Positions 59,170 to 64,000 of a stretch of 64,000 nt of DNA are shown here, one piece after another. The stretch covers positions 55,198,291 to 55,262,290 of the forward strand of contig OX419755.1 of the NCBI GenBank assembly GCA_948567375.1, read 5' to 3'. The notes under the pieces are model-generated. The model saw only the letters and a program-made list of their open reading frames with translations, searched no databases and was not told the origin of the DNA. Source of the stretch: Lunularia cruciata (Eukaryota; Streptophyta; Marchantiopsida; Lunulariales; Lunulariaceae). Within the stretch, counting starts at the first letter, position 1. The number at the start of each line of letters is the position of its first letter. The translations under genes were made by a program, and so were the position numbers.

Positions 59170-61480
59170 ATATTATTGTATTATAGTATTATTGTTATCT
59201 GGTACCAAGAATTGCTTGTACCAGCTAAGTTCCTAACTTATATTTAACATCTAAAGTTGAATATTATAGTAATGATCTACATCTCATCTAATATAACCAT
59301 GCATACATTACTAGCTTTGTCTTACTAGATGCAAAATTTAAAGTGCTCCCAATACTAACGTAACCACTTGAAATGCATACCATATGAAAGTTTGTGGAAA
59401 CACTTCACAAATAGAATACTTTAAAGTGTTGTACAATTTATAGAATTAATATCAAACAATATAAAATTTTAGTTAAAGTTACTAAATACAACAATCTTAC
59501 ATAATTAACTATATTGAGCCACCGTGTTAAAAACTAATAGTTCATCAAATTCAGAATCCATAATATTCAATGTTTGTAAACACTAATATTAAGTTTACCA
59601 TACATGAATGTAATACATAAAGATGTTGCACAGTTTTTTTGATATATTTCAATACTTTGCATGTTATGCATAGGAAACACTTGACCTCTCTTATTTGATA
59701 TTCTGATTCTTAAAGTTTGATCATGTAACTTCTATTTAGAAGGAGTATGATAGTTTATTAACACAAGATACTAAAATATTGAGGTTATATTTTAATAATT
59801 GTAAAATATTATTTGTGTTATTTTATTCTTTTTAATTTGTAAATAGATAAGATTGGAAATCAATAAAAATGTTCAAAAGCCATCTTTTACAAAAGACCAT
59901 AGCTTAGTAGCATATTAGCTTAATAGATTAATACCATAGCTTAATCAACTTTTTATTGAGCTCTATATAGTTTACAATCATCTTCTAAAGACTTTTTATA
60001 GTTATTATTATATAATTTGAAGACTCATTATATTATCTTATCTAGGAATTAACATTTGAAAATAATATAGACAAGCTTGGGATAGTTCATATTTATACAA
60101 GTGGATCTTATATTAATTTTATAAACTTTTGCTATTAATTTTAACTACAAATATACTACAAATAAGATAAGAAACATCTTGAAGTTTGGTCAATAATTAC
60201 CTTGACAAGATAGATTTACTTCCCATTTGTTTACAATCTTTGTTTGTTGAAGGCTATATTGTATGTCCATATGCCTTCACTATCATAGATTTATTAATAA
60301 GTTATCAATTATTTACCACTTTTATCATAGGTTCTCACTATATATTTGAAAGTCAAAGATTTACATCTAAATTTATATTCCATCTGGACATTCATGTAGT
60401 TCATCTGTTCTTTTAAATAGGATAATATGTATTCAATGCTTCATATTTTATATATTTTTAGTGGAGAAAGGTGACCATGTAGGAAAAACAAAGGATGAGA
60501 CAAAAAAAGCAACCATCTACCCATCAAGCCGTACAAGGGAGAGACAAAAAAAAGCAACATGGGGCTAAGCCCCTATTTTTAGATAGTTAATGAGAAGGAT
60601 AATTCCTATTTAATATACTGATATTTATATCAATGAGAAGTCAAATTCCTTCAAATACCAAAAATTTTCCTTGCAGGGAAGTGGAATTATTTATAGTTTT
60701 TTAGTAGTAACATCTATAGTAAATGAGACCTTGATGGAATATTAGTGAAAATAACTTGGTGAGTATTTATGACTTTTTTAAATATAATTGAAATATTAGG
60801 CTAGTTAGAAAATAGTTGAAAACCATCCCTATTCTATATGTTCTCACAAATTACTCCATTAAAAAATAGAAACAAATATATGTAGGTTAGTGAATATATA
60901 GAAAATAATTATTGTTAGATAGATTTTGTAGTAGAAGACTTGTAGAAGATTATAAAATTACAATATCCTGAGAACACATAAATTTTCAGAATAATCTTAC
61001 AAATGTCAGTGTGAAATTTTAAAATATATGATTTGAAATCTTTGCATCAAAATCCTTATCCCTAATGCTCCATTGTTGAACATTATTTCATGCTTATAAT
61101 GAAAAAGGTAATTAACATTGGCCTATATTACACTGAACTTATTAAGCTTATTATTTATTGAAATACCTTATATTACCTTACTTGAAAATATAAAATGAAT
61201 TCATTTCATCCTAATTAGTGTAAAATTTTAAATAAGGTGTGTTGGTATCATCGTCACTATTGGACGAAGGGACCCAAAAAGATATCTGAACTCAGGGGGT
61301 ATCATCCATACTGATTCAGGGAAGTACAGTAGGGGAAGGGGCGACCGCGAAGTATCATATCGAGTAATATGTGGTATCATATCGAAATCTATCATAATCC
61401 AATACTTCATCTAAACCTGGATTTACCTATCCAATCTGCAAACCTAGAAGCAATAATTTGCTAATGCACCGCTACACTTC
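59170..61480. other. AT-rich intergenic DNA upstream of the host gene
   Basis: No retrotransposon similarity seen. It contains two copies of GAGACAAAAAAAGCAAC-type sequence (60497-60513, 60541-60558) and four GTATCAT motifs between about 61244 and 61385, including an exact 12-bp repeat at 61352-61363 and 61374-61385. Base composition becomes more GC-rich from about 61250, as the gene is approached. Confidence 0.5.
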
Positions 61481-61901
61481 AAAAGGGGATGGAGATTTAG
61501 GTCTTATTCTGTGGTAGTCAATCCGCCAATTTCCGGCTTCGTCTCTAGTTAGAGTTTCACTGATGCGTTGCAACGTGGCAATAGCGGCGATAGTAGACAA
61601 GTGACAAAACTTATGCTGACCGGGAAGAGAAGAGAGTGTGATGTGGAAGGAGACCAGAAGGGGAGGCTTGTTTCCTAATAATGGATGCATGAATGAGTAC
61701 TACTTTGAGCTGAACGGCCGACTCCGGACACGAGAAGAAGAATATCAATCAGCTTCTCGAGGCCTTTGGTTTTGTTCCGGTCGATCAGATGCAGACCAAA
61801 ATCCGAATCAGAATTCGGTAGCTCATGACCGAGTTGGATGCCCTGAGGAACTGAGAAAGGAGAAGCTGAGGAGGTTCTGTGACGACGGGCAGGCGACCAC
61901 C
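61481..61901 (+). promoter_or_regulatory. Probable promoter/5' leader of the NOMO-like gene
   Basis: GC content rises sharply here and the sequence carries GAGA/CT-type runs (for example GGGAAGAGAAGAGAG at 61620) common in plant leaders. I see no clear TATA box. The frame upstream of the chosen ATG is open back to an ATG at 61638. I keep the start at 61902 because it gives a signal peptide directly and has a good context (CCACCATGG). Confidence 0.45.
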
Positions 61902-63941
61902 ATGGGGAACAAGCTGTGGTCGTTGCCCCTGACAGTACTGGTTCTCATACACCTTTTATGCGATGCGGCTGCGGACTCTATTCAGGGATGTGGTGGTTTT
62001 GTTGAGGTGTGTTGTTTTACAATTATTCTGAATCCATCTGTTAGCGATCTGCAAAAATGCCATTCTGGATCGCGCCCCTCCGTTCTGGCATGTTTCTGAA
62101 GTCCTGGAGATATTTGCACATGAACTTGGAGTCAAAATGACGAAGATGCGAGGACTGAGCTTTTCACAAGCGGTCTAGGATACATTTGAGTCTCTAGATC
62201 GGGACGTAATATCTGGATATAGCTGAGAATCTACCATAGGTCTGAAACCTCGTCTAGCCGAATTCAATGTTTCGTGAACACTCATTTTAGCGATGGTTTA
62301 GTGTTGGTCCATGGAACGACCTTCCATCATTAGTGTTCTAGATCCAGGGTTGTGAGCTGCCAACAGGTCCATGCAGGTCACAAGCTGGCTTCTACACTCC
62401 GCAGTAACGTACTATCTTTAAAATCTTCTAACCTCTCGGCAATCTCAGTGATTTACCTTCCTCTCTTGGATAGGTAGGTGTTTTAATCCTTGAGTTGACA
62501 TTTAGGTGCACTGTGCTTGAATCTTAATCTGATTCGTTAACGTCGAGAACCTGGCTTGATCTCTTTCTCTTAAGAAATTACCTGATTAATTAGCATACAT
62601 TTTTCCTTTTGCAATATCTACCCATTTTATTCGTCACTTCATCCTAACTGCACGTGTTGTGTCTGTGTTCTTATCTCAAGTTGTTCTCTCAGTTTAATCA
62701 TCCCCCGAGGTATTTTACTGACCTAGTTTGGGTATAAGTACTGCCTGGTTACCTGTAAATGCACGTGTTGACTTATTGCTGCCTAGATAACCAGGTCAAT
62801 CAATTTCTTGGAGAACTTCTAATTCTGACGCGAATCACAGCACCAAGGGCTGATCAAGAACAGCTGATGTACTTGAGCATGGCCTTGCCGTTAATCATTG
62901 GATACTCATTGGTGTCTGAGTTCACGCTATACTGCTCCTTTTCTGACAATCGAGTTAGCGTCAGTACTCGTAGATGAAAAATCTGATTTTAGAGCAATAC
63001 GAAGTGTTTTGAACCAGCCGTCAATCCGCCACATTACACTACTTCCGACTACAAGCCAAACTCAAGTTCGCCTGCATGTTTGATGTTGCATGTTTTTTTC
63101 TTAATTTTCTGTTTGATGCTTTGCATATGTGCTTGCAAAAGCTTACGGCTTGCTTTGACCATCTATGAGGTTTATCACAGGCGCTGTAGTGTTTACTTGT
63201 TACTTGTACTACTTTGTGAACTACATGTAATTTTGTACGCAATATTCTTGTAGTTTTACTGGAACTCAACTCAATCCAACTCTCATCCTGGCTTCGGTTT
63301 TAGACGTTTTGGACTGCAAAGTAAGGTTATTGCTCAAAACATTGCATCTATGAAATCTCTGTGTAAGTGTAACTCTAAAAAATCACAACTATGGACGAGC
63401 AAGTATCTGTCTCTATCAAGCAACTTGTAAATGTGTCATATTGAAGAAAGAACGCACCAAATATGGTCGATGTAATCATGTAGCGCCGGATCTCTGTTGT
63501 CTTTATTCTTCTTGTGTTACATTCTTGGAGATAGTGAGTCTAGGGGATATGAGGAGTGGTTTACGCAGGGTTTTCTAGGTATGTATGTTGCTTCCTTTAG
63601 TAACAGTGCGCATGTGGCGCTCCTGCAGGCCAGTACATCGCTTGCCAAGCTACGTCGACCAACTGATCCTAAATTGGACTATTCCGACATGACTGTACGA
63701 CCTCTTTTGCACCCGTTTCCCGGAAGATAACAACTGAATTGCAATTTATTTGTATTTGCTACGTACAATATGCAAGTGACCTTTGTTAACTCCATCTCTA
63801 AAGTTCCTTATGCTGTTGACCACATACCCTTACATTCTAGTTGAACGATTTCAGGTTGTTCTTCACACTTTGGACGGACTTATCAAAGAAAGCACACAAT
63901 GTGCGCCCAATGGGTACTATTATCTTCCTGTGTACGACCGG
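61902..63941 (+). CDS. NOMO: Plant NOMO/pM5-like ER membrane protein, first three exons (3' partial)
   Basis: Exons at 61902-62006, 63629-63694 and 63855-63941, all joined in phase 0 with GT...AG introns. Exon 1 encodes a signal peptide (hydrophobic SLPLTVLVLIHLLC, likely cut after DAAA) and the family signature GCGGFVE. Exon 2 gives LDYSDMT and exon 3 CAPNGYYYLPVYDR. The order GCGGFV, LDYS, CAPNGYY, P-YD matches the start of NOMO, a large single-pass ER membrane protein with many lumenal beta-sandwich (carbohydrate-binding-like) domains. In animals NOMO works with nicalin and TMEM147 at the translocon. About 86 residues are visible of a protein usually over 1,100 long. A donor (GTAATTTT, 63942) follows exon 3, so the gene continues beyond the window. 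Confidence 0.88.
62007..63628 (+). other. Intron 1 of the NOMO-like gene
   Basis: 1,622 nt from GTGTGTTG to TCCTGCAG. T-rich, with no retrotransposon sequence and no convincing coding exon in it. Its removal joins GCGGFVE to ASTSLAKLRR in phase 0. Intron 2 (63695-63854, 160 nt) starts GTACGACC and ends TTTCAG. Confidence 0.8.
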
Positions 63942-64000
63942 GTAATTTTCTCTCCACGTCCAAGTGTAGTTTCCTTTCGCCGTTTTGCTTTCTCTATATG

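Noticed and set aside
60561..60573. GGGGCTAAGCCCC hairpin as a Helitron 3' end
   Set aside because: The stem is only five pairs and is not followed by CTRR at the right distance; no 5' TC end was seen.
62759..63083. Open frames in intron 1 as extra coding exons
   Set aside because: Splicing exon 1 directly to 63629 gives a continuous match to the NOMO N-terminus; the intronic frames show no similarity.

Overview
The window is nuclear DNA from a land plant with a large, repeat-rich genome. About 55 of its 64 kb are Ty3/gypsy LTR retrotransposons carrying a chromodomain (chromoviruses), stacked inside one another. The right edge holds the start of a plant intron-containing gene. The sequence is AT-rich, has one 200-base N gap (13303-13502), and shows no bacterial gene arrangement. 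A gymnosperm, fern or similar plant would fit so many decayed copies, but that is inference; the species cannot be told from the sequence.

Two retrotransposon families account for almost everything. Family A has LTRs of about 400-490 bp that begin TGTAACAATATGG and end CTTTTACA. Its primer-binding site matches initiator tRNA-Met (TGGTATCAGAGC), and gag and pol lie in different frames. Family B has LTRs of about 570-750 bp that begin TGTAATAC and end AGTATTACA, its PPT is AAAAGGGGAGAGG-like, and its chromodomain pol is distinct. Layout: B1 pol fragment (1-2704, +); A1 (2705 to the gap, +), with the youngest element A2 nested inside it (5970-11478, perfect TGATC duplication); a B-type LTR with an unrelated interior (13503-14667, -); A3 (14668-20039, +); A4 (20747-26438, +); a solo B LTR in unassigned DNA (26810-27381); A5 (28376-32304, +) holding two solo B LTRs; and a four-deep nest from 32305 to 47463. 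In that nest a minus-strand B element contains a plus-strand B LTR, which contains A6, which contains the full minus-strand element B8 (36221-42829). After it come the full plus-strand element B10 (47464-53570), the A7 tail (53571-55490), a solo A LTR (56124-56566, -), a solo B LTR (58434-59169, +) and AT-rich intergenic DNA.

Every retroelement copy is broken by stop codons, frameshifts or deletions. Many of the stops look like CpG or other C-to-T decay (CGA to TGA, CAG to TAG). A2 is the freshest: its LTRs differ at 7 aligned positions plus one 14-bp indel, and pol is open from the gag-pol overlap to the 3' LTR except for one stop.

The only host gene I can support starts at 61902. Its three visible coding exons (61902-62006, 63629-63694, 63855-63941) encode a signal peptide followed by the conserved N-terminus of a plant NOMO/pM5-like ER membrane protein. 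The gene runs off the right edge.

The main leads are these. The family A LTRs carry a dense array of heat-shock-element-like units just upstream of the TATA box. Family A has a conserved GGGAAAC plus stem-loop arrangement in the gag-pol overlap that looks like a -1 frameshift signal. An undescribed N-terminal Gag module is single in A and tandem in B. Several junctions lack target duplications and point to recombination between elements.
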